Positions 33,974 through 44,172 of a DNA stretch of 64,000 nucleotides are shown in pieces. Source of the stretch: a gamma proteobacterium symbiont of Stewartia floridana. GTDB taxonomy: Bacteria > Pseudomonadota > Gammaproteobacteria > Chromatiales > Chromatiaceae. A program made the translations under genes and the position numbers. Position 1 is the first letter of the stretch; every line of letters begins with the position of its first letter. A model generated the notes under the pieces. It was not told the origin of the DNA. It did no database searches and saw nothing but the letters and a program-made list of their open reading frames with translations. Location of the stretch: NCBI GenBank assembly GCA_003676145.1, contig NAUB01000021.1, positions 62,001 through 126,000 of the forward strand. The letters run 5' to 3'.

Positions 33974-34885
33974 ATGTTGGCTTCTCTGCAATCAAAAGGA
34001 CGGGGTTTTGTTTTTCTGGGTATCTTGCTGATGCTTAGCAGGCCCGATTTGGCCCTGTCTGGTGCCATGCCATTGGAATCGCAGATCTATATGGCAGGCC
34101 TGCATGAATCAGAATGGGTATTTGCCGGCTCCGATATCAGCTGCGAACTGCGACACAAAGTACCTCAGTTCGGTCAGGCCATCTTCCGGCGTATTGCCGG
34201 TGACGATTTGTTTTTTCGAATCAACAGTTTCCAGCCGATTCCCGAAAAACTGCAAGGGACCTTGAGAGAGGTCTCTCCCGCCTGGGAGCACCACTTACCG
34301 GATGATCTGCAACAGCATCTGGTGATCCACACAGGTATGCGGCCTATCCGGTTGGGACGCAAACCGGCCGGTTGGTTGTTGACCTCGCTTTCCAAGGGGC
34401 AGGTCGGCAGTTTTGATTTTCTCGATTGGGACGACAGTCGCCGGCAGGTGCATGTGCGCCTCTCACCGGTGAAATTTCAGAAACCCTATCGGGAGTTTAA
34501 GCAGTGTCTCAGCAAACTCTCGACAGAGGGCTTCGAGACGCTGAAAGAGTCAACCGTACTGTTTGCCCTGGATGTACACGATCTGGACAAAAAGGCCAAA
34601 CAGCGGTTGGATCGCCTGGTTAAATATATCCTGGCGGACGAAAAGCTGGTGGGTATCACGGTAGCCGGCCATGCAGATGATCAGGGGACTCGCCGATACA
34701 ATAAAAAACTCTCCGCAAGAAGGGCAACGACAGTCTCCAACTATCTGGTCTCAAAAGGTGTCGATGCGGGCATAATCCGCAAACGTCACTATGGTGAATC
34801 GAGGCCGGCGATCCCGAAGCGGAGTGAGCGGGCGAGGGCAGCCAACCGACGGGCAAAGATCAGTCTCAGCCGTGGTGATCGATAA
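33974..34885 (+). CDS. motY: MotY-like flagellar T-ring protein with OmpA domain
   Basis: 303 residues: signal peptide (about 1-31), N-terminal MotY domain (about 35-180, with CELRHKVPQFGQAIF typical of the family) and an OmpA/MotB peptidoglycan-binding domain (about 190-300, with VAGHADDQGTRRYNKKLSARRA). MotY is a periplasmic ring component that holds sodium-type PomAB or MotAB stators around the motor. The gene is isolated from other flagellar genes, as is common. The start ATG at 33974 has only a weak ribosome binding site. Confidence 0.87.
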   Translation: MLASLQSKGRGFVFLGILLMLSRPDLALSGAMPLESQIYMAGLHESEWVFAGSDISCELRHKVPQFGQAIFRRIAGDDLFFRINSFQPIPEKLQGTLREVSPAWEHHLPDDLQQHLVIHTGMRPIRLGRKPAGWLLTSLSKGQVGSFDFLDWDDSRRQVHVRLSPVKFQKPYREFKQCLSKLSTEGFETLKESTVLFALDVHDLDKKAKQRLDRLVKYILADEKLVGITVAGHADDQGTRRYNKKLSARRATTVSNYLVSKGVDAGIIRKRHYGESRPAIPKRSERARAANRRAKISLSRGDR

Positions 34886-34954
34886 TCCACCTAGTCTGAT
34901 CATTCAACCTTGCTTCCTTTCAGGTTAAATCAAGCCAAATCTGTGCTGCGTAGC

Positions 34955-35138
34955 TTTGGCTATGCTTCTTGACTAGAATCAGGGCTAGGGCCAGTTGATA
35001 CGAATCCAATCAGCCCTCAGGGTGGTGCCTGAAACAGCACTGCTCAGCGATGCTTACCGCACATCTTGCATAGCCAAACTTCTATCCTTGCGCACTTTCA
35101 GGGAGAGCAGGATCGATTGGATTCGTTTTGACAGTCCC
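34955..35138. repeat. Two inverted 29-bp elements (copies D and E) and an 11-bp inverted repeat
   Basis: This 376-base gap (34886-35261) has no gene. Copy D (34988-35016, reverse strand: GGGCTGATTGGATTCG then TATCAACTGGCCC) and copy E (35110-35138, forward: GGATCGATTGGATTCG then TTTTGACAGTCCC) face each other about 93 bases apart. TTTGGCTATGC (34955-34965) is repeated inverted at 35068-35078. The arrangement looks like a small composite repeat or decayed miniature element. Confidence 0.55.
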
Positions 35139-35261
35139 AAACAAGCTTGTTCAAACAATTAATAGCCTGATGAGGGGAGTATTGATACTTCCGGCACACC
35201 ATGTGCAGGGTGAGCTATATTTCTGAACAACGATAATCACAAAACTTGAGGAGACAGACTT

Positions 35262-35984
35262 ATGGCACGTGTTGCGCTCGTGACTGGTGGTACCCGGGGT
35301 ATTGGTGAGGCGATCAGCCTGGCACTGAAAGAGGCTGGTTATACGGTGGCTGCAAATTATGGGGGTAATGATCAGGCAGCAGAGGCCTTCACCCAGGAAA
35401 CCGGTATTCAGGCCTATAAGTTTGATGTCAGTGACTATGAAGCAGTTGCCGCAGGGATTCACAAGATTGAAGAAGAGCTCGGGCCAATCGATGTGCTGAT
35501 CAACAATGCGGGCATCACCCGTGATTCAACCATGCATAAAATGTCCTTTGAAAACTGGGACAGGGTGATTCAGACCAATCTGGCCTCCTGTTTCAATACC
35601 TGCCATGCGGTGATCAACGGTATGCGTGAAAGAGGCTTCGGACGTATTGTCAATGTGGGTTCGGTGAACGGACAGGCGGGACAGTACGGTCAGGTGAACT
35701 ACGCTGCAGCCAAGTCCGGTATTCATGGTTTTACCAAGGCTCTGGCCAAAGAGGGGGCTTCCAAAGGCATCACCGTCAATGCGGTGGCGCCAGGTTACGT
35801 CTCAACCGATATGGTCAGGGCTGTGCCGGAAGATGTACTGGCCAAGATCATCAAGACCATCCCGGTAGGCCGACTGGGTGAGCCGGAAGATATTGCCCGC
35901 TCGGTACTGTTTCTGGTTGCCGATGAGGCAGGCTTCATCACCGGCTCCACGTTATCGATAAACGGTGGACAACACATGTACTGA
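35262..35984 (+). CDS. phaB: Acetoacetyl-CoA reductase (PhaB/PhbB), SDR family
   Basis: 240 residues, short-chain dehydrogenase. The NADPH loop is TGGTRGIG, with NNAG near 85 and the catalytic tetrad in VNVGSVNGQAG and YAAAKSG. INNAGITRDSTMHKM and the NGGQHMY C-terminus match PhaB-type acetoacetyl-CoA reductases better than FabG. It makes (R)-3-hydroxybutyryl-CoA for polyhydroxybutyrate. No phaA or phaC lies adjacent, and it stands alone between motY and a terminator hairpin. AGGAG lies 9 bases before the ATG. Confidence 0.9.
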   Translation: MARVALVTGGTRGIGEAISLALKEAGYTVAANYGGNDQAAEAFTQETGIQAYKFDVSDYEAVAAGIHKIEEELGPIDVLINNAGITRDSTMHKMSFENWDRVIQTNLASCFNTCHAVINGMRERGFGRIVNVGSVNGQAGQYGQVNYAAAKSGIHGFTKALAKEGASKGITVNAVAPGYVSTDMVRAVPEDVLAKIIKTIPVGRLGEPEDIARSVLFLVADEAGFITGSTLSINGGQHMY

Positions 35985-36042
35985 CACCGGGCTTGTCTAT
36001 TGGTGGTTGAAAAAATTGGCCAAAGACAACACGGTAGGCGCC

Positions 36043-36075
36043 CACCCTGCATGAATTAATCGTTCATGCAGGGTG
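36043..36075 (+). terminator. Hairpin after phaB
   Basis: CACCCTGCATGAA (36043-36055), 7-base loop, TTCATGCAGGGTG (36063-36075): a perfect 13-bp stem about 60 bases past the stop codon, without a T-run. Confidence 0.6.
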
Positions 36076-36271
36076 TCAGGTTGGATAATCCTGTTGATAT
36101 CAAGCAACGGCTGATCCGCTTCGGGTCGGCAGGGAATCGGCCTGTTTCTGAACGTCATTTCATTTCTAAAAGCCTAGTTTATTTAATGTTTTTCAGGCTC
36201 TCTCAAGATTAAGTTTCTATCGTTTTTGCCGTTACGATAACGAGTAGAGCTGAAAAGATTTATTTGGGTTC

Positions 36272-36293
36272 TAGGGCCTGTTAACAGGCCCTA
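36272..36293. repeat. Perfect 22-bp palindrome built from the dispersed element's right end
   Basis: The half-site TAGGGCCTGTT (36272-36282) is followed directly by its exact reverse complement AACAGGCCCTA (36283-36293). The right half is the conserved end of the 29-bp element. It lies 27 bases before the chemoreceptor start codon, in the -10 to leader region. The rest of this 336-base gap holds only the phaB hairpin. Confidence 0.7.
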
Positions 36294-36320
36294 ATTGACA
36301 ACATCAATAACTAGCGTGCC

Positions 36321-37895
36321 ATGAAAATCAATACTCCAGTCACCAATCGAAATGTTGATGTCCGTAATGATCAAATTATTTTATCGACCACGGACCTCAA
36401 GGGCAGTATCACCTATATCAACCAGGATTTTGTTGATATCAGTGGATTTCAGAATGAAGAGCTGATTGGCAAGAATCACAACATCATACGCCATCCGGAC
36501 ATGCCGCCAGCGGCCTTTGAGGAGTTGTGGACAAAGATCAAAGCGGGCAAGCCGTGGATGGGAATCGTCAAGAACCGTTGCAAAAACGGCGATCACTACT
36601 GGATCGACGCGTTTGTTATGCCGATTCTCAAGGATGGTGCCGTGGTGGAGTATCAGTCGGTGCGTTACCGGGCCAAATCCAATTGGGTGGAGCGGGCCGA
36701 ACCAATCTACAAAGCGCTGCTCGCTGGCAAGAGCTTCAAAGCGGGTTTCCTCTCCAGTCTGTCGCTGACCAATAAACTGATCATTGGTAATCTGGTGGCT
36801 CTGCTTCCCGTGTTGCTGACTCTCTTGATACCGGCTTTGAACGCATTCAGTCCGCTGGGTCTGGTGCTGACTGCGCTACTATCGATGGGAATCAACTGGT
36901 CTCTGCTTGCTGGCTTCAGGAAACTGGTGCAGCGTAGCCAGGAGGTGGTCGATCAACCGGTAATGCGCCATATCTACACCGGATCTGACGATGAGACCGC
37001 ACAGATTGAACTGGCTCTGAAGATGTATGAATCTCAGATCAATGCCATTGTCGGACGGATGACCGATGCCACCCAGAAGATGCATGCGGTGGCCGACATC
37101 AATGTGCAGACCTCGCAACAGACCCGCCAGGGCATGGATGCTCAACAGAATGAGTTGACTCAGGTCGCTACGGCCATGACCGAGATGGCTGCCACGGTAC
37201 AGGAGATTGCCGCCAATGCCTCGGCAGCGGCGGATTCAACCCGGATCGGGCAGAAACAGGCCGGTAGCGGCAAGGATGTTGTGGAGAAGACGATCAAAGC
37301 CATCAATGTGCTGGCTGTCGACATCCAACACACCTCGGAGGTGATTCAGAAACTCTCTACCCACAGTGAAGAGATCGCCAAGATACTGGAAGTGATCAAG
37401 GGCATCGCGGAACAGACCAATCTGCTTGCCCTGAATGCCGCCATCGAAGCGGCGAGAGCCGGTGAGAACGGTCGAGGCTTTGCCGTTGTGGCCGATGAGG
37501 TCCGTACTCTGGCGAGTCGTACCACGGAATCCGCCAGAGAGATCGAGGAGATGATTGAACTGCTGCAGAATGGCAGTAAAGAGGCGGTCAGCGCGATGGA
37601 CAAGAATCGTGAAAAAGCGGAATCGAGTGTCGATCTGGCTGCCAAGGCAGGAGAGGCCCTGGAAGCGATCTCCGGGGCGATCGATACGATCACCGAGATG
37701 AACACTCAGATTGAAACCGCTTCCGAAGAGCAGAGTACAGTGGCTGAAGAGATGAACAAAAATGTGCTCAATATCAGTCAGGTAGCCGATAGCACTGCGG
37801 TTGACGCAAAGCAGGTTGATGAAAAGACCCGAGAGACTCTGGGCACCATTGAACAGCTCAGCCACCTGGTAGGGCAGTTCATGCACAAAGGCTGA
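36321..37895 (+). CDS. Aer-like methyl-accepting chemotaxis protein with N-terminal PAS domain
   Basis: 524 residues. Residues about 15-125 form a PAS domain of the Aer type ([36 protein letters not shown]), which in Aer binds FAD and senses redox or oxygen. Two close membrane helices follow (about 155-200), then a HAMP-like linker and the coiled signalling domain with the conserved hairpin [19 protein letters not shown]. No periplasmic sensor domain and no C-terminal CheR-binding pentapeptide. It probably mediates aerotaxis or energy taxis. Confidence 0.92.
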   Translation: MKINTPVTNRNVDVRNDQIILSTTDLKGSITYINQDFVDISGFQNEELIGKNHNIIRHPDMPPAAFEELWTKIKAGKPWMGIVKNRCKNGDHYWIDAFVMPILKDGAVVEYQSVRYRAKSNWVERAEPIYKALLAGKSFKAGFLSSLSLTNKLIIGNLVALLPVLLTLLIPALNAFSPLGLVLTALLSMGINWSLLAGFRKLVQRSQEVVDQPVMRHIYTGSDDETAQIELALKMYESQINAIVGRMTDATQKMHAVADINVQTSQQTRQGMDAQQNELTQVATAMTEMAATVQEIAANASAAADSTRIGQKQAGSGKDVVEKTIKAINVLAVDIQHTSEVIQKLSTHSEEIAKILEVIKGIAEQTNLLALNAAIEAARAGENGRGFAVVADEVRTLASRTTESAREIEEMIELLQNGSKEAVSAMDKNREKAESSVDLAAKAGEALEAISGAIDTITEMNTQIETASEEQSTVAEEMNKNVLNISQVADSTAVDAKQVDEKTRETLGTIEQLSHLVGQFMHKG

Positions 37896-37910
37896 AAGAA
37901 AAAAAGAGAG

Positions 37911-37986
37911 TGGTGGGCGCAACAGGGATCGAACCTGTGACCTCTGCAATGTGACTGCAGCGCTCTCCCAGCTGAGCTATGCGCCC
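37911..37986 (-). tRNA. tRNA-Val (anticodon CAC)
   Basis: 76 bases on the reverse strand including an encoded CCA. The acceptor stem GGGCGCA/TGCGCCC, D arm GCTC/GAGC, anticodon stem CTGCA/TGCAG with loop GTCACAT (CAC at 34-36), and T arm ACAGG-TTCGATC-CCTGT all pair. CAC reads the valine codon GUG. It is convergent with the chemoreceptor gene. Confidence 0.95.
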
Positions 37987-38142
37987 TGAACAGTGGAAGG
38001 CGCATTCTAGTTTGCTGTCAAAGTGAGGTCAATCGGTGGTTTTTTAGACATTTTTATCATTTGAGTGGTGATACCGGCTTCAGAATCAGTGTGGGTCTGA
38101 TAGAATCCCCGATTTGCTGCAACTGGATGAATTCACCGGATC

Positions 38143-39555
38143 ATGACTGTTCGTACCCGATTTGCCCCCAGCCCAACCGGCTATCTTCATGTGGGCGGTG
38201 CTCGCACCGCACTGTTTTCCTGGCTCTATGCGCGTAAGCATGGTGGGAAATTTGTACTGCGTATTGAGGACACAGACCTTGAGCGCTCCACCGCTGAGTC
38301 GGTCAATGCCATTCTGGAGGGGATGACCTGGCTGGGGCTGGAGTATGACGAGGGGCCTTTCTATCAGACCAAACGGTTCGATCGCTATCACGAGGTGATC
38401 GAAGAGCTGCTGTCGAAGGGGCTGGCCTATCGCTGTAACTGCAGCCGTGAGCGGCTCGACGATCTGCGGGAAGCGGCGATGAATCGTAAGGAGAAGCCCA
38501 GGTACGATGGCCACTGCCGGAACCGCGATGTCAGTCCCGATGAACCCCACGTAATCCGCTTCCGCAATCCGGATACGGGGGTGGTGATTGTCGACGACCT
38601 GATCCGTGGCCGTGTCAGTTTCAACAATGAGGAGTTGGACGATCTCATTATCCGTCGCACCGATGGTTCCCCCACCTACAATCTGACGGTGGTGGTGGAT
38701 GATCTGGATATGCAGATCAGCCATGTGATCCGTGGCGACGATCACCTGAACAATACCCCCAGGCAGATCAACATCCTCAAGGCGCTGAATGCTGAGCCAC
38801 CAAAATATGGGCATGTACCGATGATCCTGGGGGATGACGGAGCGCGGCTCTCGAAACGCCATGGTGCGGTCAGTGTGATGCAGTATCGGGAGGATGGCTA
38901 CCTGCCTGAGGCTCTGCTCAACTATCTGGTGCGTCTGGGCTGGTCTCATGGGGATCAGGAGATCTTTTCCATCGATGAGATGATAGAGTTGTTCGATATC
39001 GATGGGGTCAACAAGGCGGCATCCAGTTTCAATACCGATAAGCTGCTGTGGTTGAATCAGCACTACATCAAGCAGGATGATGCGAAACGCATTGCGCATC
39101 TGTTGAGTCCCCATATGGGGGATCTGGGCATCGACCCGGCTGAGGGGCCTGACCTGACCAAGGTCGCAGAGGCGCACCAGGAGCGGGCCCGGACCCTGGT
39201 GGAGATGGCGGAGATGAGTGCCTTCTGCTATCAGGATTATGATGAGTTCGAAGAGAAGGCGGCGAAGAAACATCTGCGGGGTGTGGCCAGAGAGCCTCTG
39301 GAACGGATGCGTGATGCCCTCTCCGCATTGGAAAATTGGCAGGAAGAGGCCCTGCATGGCGTCGTGGAGCAGGTATCAGAGGCGCTGGAATTGAAGATGG
39401 GGAAGGTTGCCCAGCCACTCAGGGTGGCCGTAGTGGGCCGGGCGGCATCGCCAGGTATCGACACAACCCTCTACCTGGTTGGTAAAGAGGCCTGCCTGAG
39501 GCGTATCGATAAGGCCCTGGACTACATTACCCAGCGTGAAGCGGCTGCAGGTTAG
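38143..39555 (+). CDS. gltX: Glutamyl-tRNA synthetase
   Basis: 470 residues, class I aminoacyl-tRNA synthetase that charges tRNA-Glu. The HIGH-type motif is [16 protein letters not shown], and KMSKS appears as [10 protein letters not shown] cysteine-containing zinc-like insert CNCSRERL lies near residue 100. The C-terminal helical anticodon-binding domain runs to the end. A stretch of 85 bases separates it from glnS downstream. A 423-residue reverse frame on the opposite strand is only a shadow of this gene. Confidence 0.96.
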   Translation: MTVRTRFAPSPTGYLHVGGARTALFSWLYARKHGGKFVLRIEDTDLERSTAESVNAILEGMTWLGLEYDEGPFYQTKRFDRYHEVIEELLSKGLAYRCNCSRERLDDLREAAMNRKEKPRYDGHCRNRDVSPDEPHVIRFRNPDTGVVIVDDLIRGRVSFNNEELDDLIIRRTDGSPTYNLTVVVDDLDMQISHVIRGDDHLNNTPRQINILKALNAEPPKYGHVPMILGDDGARLSKRHGAVSVMQYREDGYLPEALLNYLVRLGWSHGDQEIFSIDEMIELFDIDGVNKAASSFNTDKLLWLNQHYIKQDDAKRIAHLLSPHMGDLGIDPAEGPDLTKVAEAHQERARTLVEMAEMSAFCYQDYDEFEEKAAKKHLRGVAREPLERMRDALSALENWQEEALHGVVEQVSEALELKMGKVAQPLRVAVVGRAASPGIDTTLYLVGKEACLRRIDKALDYITQREAAAG

Positions 39556-39645
39556 AGTGTTAACCCGAGCTGCTTGGTCGGCGGGTTGATAAGACGTCCC
39601 AAGAGCGAAATTTCGTAGAGAAACCACTTTCAAGAAGCCAGAGCA

Positions 39646-41349
39646 ATGAGCGATTTGGATCAGAGCGACAACACACCGACAAACTTCATTCGACAGATCA
39701 TCGATAAGGACCTGGAGCAGGGTAAGCACGATGGTCGGGTACACACCCGTTTTCCACCGGAGCCCAACGGCTATCTGCACATTGGCCACGCCAAGTCGAT
39801 CGTGCTCAATTTTGGTATCGCCAGGGATTACCAGGGGCTTTGCAATCTGCGCTTCGATGACACCAATCCGCACAAGGAGAACATGGAGTTTGTCGAGAGT
39901 ATTCAGCAGGATGTGCGCTGGCTGGGATACGATTGGCAGGACCGTCTTTTCTATGCCTCGGATTATTTTCAGCAACTCTACGATTTTGCCGTCGAGCTGA
40001 TCAAGGCCGGCAAGGCCTATGTCTGTGACCTGGACGGGGAGCAGATGCGTGCCTACCGGGGAACATTGAAAGAGCCAGGCCAGGAGAGCCCCTATCGCAG
40101 CCGCTCCGTGGAGGAGAACCTGGATCTGTTTGCGCGCATGAAAGCCGGTGATTTTGCTGACGGAGAGCGGGTACTTCGGGCCAAAATCGACATGGCTTCA
40201 CCGAATATGAACATGCGGGATCCGACGCTCTACCGGATCCGCCACGGGGTGATTCATCACCAGACGGGTGAAGCCTGGTGTATCTATCCCATGTATGACT
40301 ACACCCACCCGGTTTCCGATGCCCTCGAGGGGATCACCCACTCCCTTTGTACCCTGGAGTTTGAGGATCATCGCCCCCTTTACGACTGGGTGCTGGATAA
40401 CATCACCATCCCATGCCACCCTCAGCAGATCGAGTTCTCTCGACTCAACATTGAATACACGGTATTGAGCAAGCGTAAGCTCACTCAGCTGGTGGAAGAG
40501 GGCTTTGTGGAGGGCTGGGATGACCCGCGCATGCCGACAATTGCCGGCATGAAGCGACGGGGCTATAGCGCTGCCTCGATCCGGGAGTTCTGTCGACGCA
40601 TCGGCATCACCAAATCCGACGGACTGGTGGAGATCGGCATGCTGGAGACCTGTATTCGCGAGGATCTGGATGCCAATGCACCCAGACGTATGGCCGTGAT
40701 GCATCCGCTGAAACTGGTGATCGAGAACTATCCGCAAGATCAGCAGGAGATGCTGGAGGCGGCCAACCATCCCAAGGATGAGTCGATGGGGGTTCGCCAG
40801 ATCCCCTTCAGCCGGGAGATCATCATCGATCAGGCCGATTTCCGTGAACAGGCGAACAAGAAGTTCAAGCGTCTGGTAACCGGCGGCGAGGTACGGCTGA
40901 GAAATGCCTATGTGATCAAGTGCGAAGAGGTGGTGAAAAACAATCAGGGTGACATTGTTGAGCTTCGCTGCAGTTATGATCCTGATACGCTTGGAAAAAA
41001 CCCCGAAGGACGTAAGGTTCGCGGGGTCATACACTGGGTCTCCGCCAAGCATGGGGTGAAGGGTGAGGTGCGACTCTATGACCGTCTCTTCAAGCAGGCG
41101 AATGCGGATAAGGTTGCAGAGGGTGGTCGCTTTACCGATAACCTCAATCCGGACTCGTTGCGCACCCTGACAGAGTGCTATTTCGAGCCTGCACTGGCCG
41201 ATGCAGAGGTTGAACAGGCCTATCAGTTCGAGCGGGAAGGCTATTTCATTCTCGACAGTGTTGAAGCGGGTCGCCAGCCGATGGTCTTCAACCGGGTGAT
41301 CACCCTGCGGGACTCCTGGGCGAAAATTGAAAAAGGCGGCGCTAAATAG
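39646..41349 (+). CDS. glnS: Glutaminyl-tRNA synthetase
   Basis: 567 residues, class I synthetase that charges tRNA-Gln directly, so glutamine does not depend on transamidation alone. The HIGH-type motif is [15 protein letters not shown], and KMSKS is VLSKRKL. The C-terminal beta-barrel anticodon domain (about 340-550) is present, and the length matches E. coli GlnS. It is placed right after gltX, its close paralogue. The start ATG follows a purine-rich AGAGCA. Confidence 0.96.
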   Translation: MSDLDQSDNTPTNFIRQIIDKDLEQGKHDGRVHTRFPPEPNGYLHIGHAKSIVLNFGIARDYQGLCNLRFDDTNPHKENMEFVESIQQDVRWLGYDWQDRLFYASDYFQQLYDFAVELIKAGKAYVCDLDGEQMRAYRGTLKEPGQESPYRSRSVEENLDLFARMKAGDFADGERVLRAKIDMASPNMNMRDPTLYRIRHGVIHHQTGEAWCIYPMYDYTHPVSDALEGITHSLCTLEFEDHRPLYDWVLDNITIPCHPQQIEFSRLNIEYTVLSKRKLTQLVEEGFVEGWDDPRMPTIAGMKRRGYSAASIREFCRRIGITKSDGLVEIGMLETCIREDLDANAPRRMAVMHPLKLVIENYPQDQQEMLEAANHPKDESMGVRQIPFSREIIIDQADFREQANKKFKRLVTGGEVRLRNAYVIKCEEVVKNNQGDIVELRCSYDPDTLGKNPEGRKVRGVIHWVSAKHGVKGEVRLYDRLFKQANADKVAEGGRFTDNLNPDSLRTLTECYFEPALADAEVEQAYQFEREGYFILDSVEAGRQPMVFNRVITLRDSWAKIEKGGAK

Positions 41350-41570
41350 CGGCATGACCAGATCGATCCCAATTGTGGTTTCAGGTGGGTTGTGGACGAA
41401 CAGCGGCTGTAGAGGGGGTTTGCCCCGTGGCAAGGGGCTGATCGCAGCCGGAGTCGCTGCAAATTCCCCTGTCGGCTGATTGGCAGGGGTTTGTACCGAA
41501 ACATCTGCTGAAGATGTGAAAAAAATCAGTGGACAAGCGGGGGATTATCCCCTAATATGCCCGGCTTTCT

Positions 41571-41646
41571 GGGGCCATAGCTCAGCTGGGAGAGCGCAAC
41601 ACTGGCAGTGTTGAGGTCGGCGGTTCGATCCCGCCTGGCTCCACCA
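41571..41646 (+). tRNA. tRNA-Ala (anticodon GGC)
   Basis: 76 bases with encoded CCA. The acceptor stem GGGGCCA/TGGCTCC, D arm GCTC/GAGC, anticodon stem CAACA/TGTTG with loop CTGGCAG (GGC at 34-36), and T arm GGCGG-TTCGATC-CCGCC pair fully. Reads the alanine codon GCC. Confidence 0.96.
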
Positions 41647-41745
41647 AATTTGATTAAGATTGGCCCGGATTCATTCCGGGCTATCTTTTTCAGGGTTAAG
41701 CTGACCTCTCAAGGTCATCTCTCGATTGCCCGACGGGGTAGCGGT

Positions 41746-42234
41746 ATGCTCTGGATCGACATTCTGATTATCGCCATCATTGCGCTCTCGGCTATCATCA
41801 GCCTGATCAGAGGTTTTGTGCAGGAGGCGTTGTCTCTTGCCACCTGGATCGCTGCATTCACAATCGCCTGGCTCTTCTTTCGTCCCCTCGCCTTGGAACT
41901 CTCTCCCTGGATCGATGTGCCTTCGATACGGCTTGGTGTGGCCTTCGGCCTTATTCTGATCGGTATCCTGATCCTTGGTGCGATTATCAACCACTTCATG
42001 AAGGTATTGGTCGCCTCAACCGGATTGAGCGGTACGGACCGGATGATCGGGATTTTTTTCGGAGTGGCCCGTGGTGCGGTCATGGTGGCAATTCTGGTGC
42101 TATTGGCCGGTCTGACGCCGTTTCCGAATGATCCTTGGTGGAGTGAATCTCGCCTGATTCCCTATTTTCAGGAGATGGCGCTCTGGTTGAAAGGCTTTCT
42201 GCCGAGCGACATTGCTGATAACTTCCACTATTGA
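41746..42234 (+). CDS. cvpA: CvpA family membrane protein
   Basis: 162 residues from the ATG at 41746. The open frame extends to 41608, but that part overlaps tRNA-Ala, so the later start is used. Four hydrophobic segments and the family pattern SLIRGFVQEALSLATWIAAF and GTDRMIGIFFGVARGA identify CvpA. The inner-membrane protein is needed for colicin V secretion and envelope robustness in other bacteria. It is followed by purF as in E. coli, about 110 bases apart. Confidence 0.93.
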   Translation: MLWIDILIIAIIALSAIISLIRGFVQEALSLATWIAAFTIAWLFFRPLALELSPWIDVPSIRLGVAFGLILIGILILGAIINHFMKVLVASTGLSGTDRMIGIFFGVARGAVMVAILVLLAGLTPFPNDPWWSESRLIPYFQEMALWLKGFLPSDIADNFHY

Positions 42235-42342
42235 GTGACAGGGATTGGTCGAAATGAATGGTTTGGGAAATTATGCTGGCCAAGGACTCGATAAACTGTC
42301 CCGGTCATCGCCGGCTCCCTTGCAGACCCTGGAGAACTGAAC

Positions 42343-43857
42343 ATGTGCGGTATCGTGGGTATTGTCGGTAAGACACCGGTCAATCAATCCCTTTATGATG
42401 CGTTATTGGTGCTACAACATCGAGGTCAGGATGCTGCCGGTATCGTGACCTGCCATAAGGGCAAACTCTATTTGCGCAAGGCAAACGGACTCGCCCGTGA
42501 TGTGTTTCATACCCGTCATATGCTGCGGTTGAAAGGCAATATGGGACTCGGGCATGCCCGATACCCCACCGCCGGATGTGCCTCTTCAGCGGAAGCCCAG
42601 CCCTTCTATGTCAACTCACCTTATGGCATCACCCTGGCGCATAATGGCAATCTTACCAATGCCAAGGAGCTGACAAGGGATCTGTTCGTCGAGGATCTGC
42701 GTCATATCAATACCTCGTCGGATTCCGAGATCCTGCTCAACATCTTCGCTCATGAACTGCAGATGCAGAACAAACTGCGTATAGCGCCTGAAGACATCTT
42801 CAAGGCGGTTGCCGGTGTGCATCGTCGTTGTCGGGGTGGTTATGCAGCGGTTGCAATGATTCCCGGTGTCGGCCTGATCGGTTTTCGTGATCCCTACGCC
42901 ATACGACCGATTGTCTATGGTAAGCGTGAAACGGATCAGGGTACGGAGTACATGATTGCATCTGAAAGCGTTGCTCTGGATGCTTTGGGGTTTGAACGGG
43001 TACGGGATCTGGAGCCCGGTGAGGCGATCTTCATCAGCAAAGAGGGGCAGTTCTACGCCCAGCAGTGCGCCGCCAATACAGTCAAATCCCCCTGTATCTT
43101 TGAGTTCGTCTACTTTGCCCGTCCCGATTCGATCATCGACAATGTGTTTGTGCACAAAGCCCGTTCCAGAATGGGTAAAAAACTGGCCAGGAAAATTCTC
43201 AGGGAGTGGCCGGATCACGATGTGGATGTGGTGATTCCGATTCCCGATACCAGCCGAACCGCCGCGTTGACCCTGGCGAACGAGCTGAAGGTGCGCTATA
43301 CGGAGGGTTTCATAAAAAACCGCTATATCGGCCGTACCTTTATCATGCCTGGGCAGACGGTGCGCAAAAAATCGGTCAGACAGAAACTGAATGCCATCGA
43401 TTTGGAATTCAAAGGCAAGAATGTGCTGCTGGTGGATGATTCCGTGGTGCGTGGCACCACCTCTCAGCAGATTGTGCAGATGGCACGGGATGCCGGGGCC
43501 AGAAAGGTCTATTTTGCCTCTGCTGCACCACCGGTAATCTACCCCAATGTGTATGGCATCGATATGCCCTCGGCCAGTGAGCTGGTTGCACACAACCGCA
43601 CCGTTGAAGAGGTAGAGGAGATCATCGGCGCTGATCGCATGATCTATCAGGATCTACAGGATCTGATCGATGCGGTAATGAAGAAGGGCAAAACCGATAT
43701 CGATCGATTTGATACATCGGTATTCAGTGGCGACTATGTCACGGGGGATGTGAGTGATACCTATCTGGAGCAGCTGGAACTGTTGCGTAACGATGGTGCC
43801 AAGTCCCAGACTGAGATGGCGGACAGAAGTATCATCGACCTGCATAACGATAGCTAG
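42343..43857 (+). CDS. purF: Amidophosphoribosyltransferase
   Basis: 504 residues. It catalyses the first committed step of purine synthesis (PRPP plus glutamine to phosphoribosylamine). The mature N-terminal nucleophile is Cys2 in [10 protein letters not shown], with the glutaminase half (about 1-240) followed by the phosphoribosyltransferase half carrying the PRPP loop [16 protein letters not shown]. No propeptide, as in the E. coli type. It is second in the cvpA-purF unit. No purine repressor site was recognised upstream. Confidence 0.97.
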   Translation: MCGIVGIVGKTPVNQSLYDALLVLQHRGQDAAGIVTCHKGKLYLRKANGLARDVFHTRHMLRLKGNMGLGHARYPTAGCASSAEAQPFYVNSPYGITLAHNGNLTNAKELTRDLFVEDLRHINTSSDSEILLNIFAHELQMQNKLRIAPEDIFKAVAGVHRRCRGGYAAVAMIPGVGLIGFRDPYAIRPIVYGKRETDQGTEYMIASESVALDALGFERVRDLEPGEAIFISKEGQFYAQQCAANTVKSPCIFEFVYFARPDSIIDNVFVHKARSRMGKKLARKILREWPDHDVDVVIPIPDTSRTAALTLANELKVRYTEGFIKNRYIGRTFIMPGQTVRKKSVRQKLNAIDLEFKGKNVLLVDDSVVRGTTSQQIVQMARDAGARKVYFASAAPPVIYPNVYGIDMPSASELVAHNRTVEEVEEIIGADRMIYQDLQDLIDAVMKKGKTDIDRFDTSVFSGDYVTGDVSDTYLEQLELLRNDGAKSQTEMADRSIIDLHNDS

Positions 43858-43934
43858 TCAAATCTTCAGCACGCTAATTTAAATGGAATCCAGCGTATGC
43901 CCGCTGCTATCCGGAATAAGAGAAGAAAATCAGT

Positions 43935-44164
43935 CCGCCAATGAACGCGAATAAACGCGAATGGTTTTGCTGAGTTGGGTCGCTCTGATGGCGTTCTGAG
44001 GGCGGCTCTTGGCTTGGTCGCTGCGCTCCCCATTCGGGCTGGCTTTCAGTCGTTCAACACACTTTCCGCTTTTGATCGGCATCCGCCAGTCTGACTGAGA
44101 TCGTAATTACTGGGTTCCAAGCTATTATTGGCGCGTATTTGCGGTGATTGGCGTCCATTGGCGG
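43935..44164. repeat. MITE-like element with inverted ends CCGCCAATG...CATTGGCGG
   Basis: The left end CCGCCAATGAACGCGAAT (43935-43952) continues AAACGCGAATGG. The right end (44131-44164), read on the reverse strand, begins CCGCCAATGGACGCCAAT and continues CACCGCAAATACGCGC. The ends match with few changes and bracket about 170 bases with no gene. The whole fills the gap between purF and the dioxygenase gene. Confidence 0.55.
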
Positions 44165-44172
44165 CCCGTCAT

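Noticed and set aside
38086-39357. 423-codon reverse frame opposite gltX
   Set aside because: gltX is unmistakable on the forward strand; the long antisense frame follows from its codon bias.
40198-41433. 411-codon reverse frame opposite glnS
   Set aside because: Shadow of glnS; no ribosome binding site or recognisable domain.
41608-41745. N-terminal extension of cvpA
   Set aside because: It would overlap tRNA-Ala (41571-41646) and adds residues not seen in the CvpA family.
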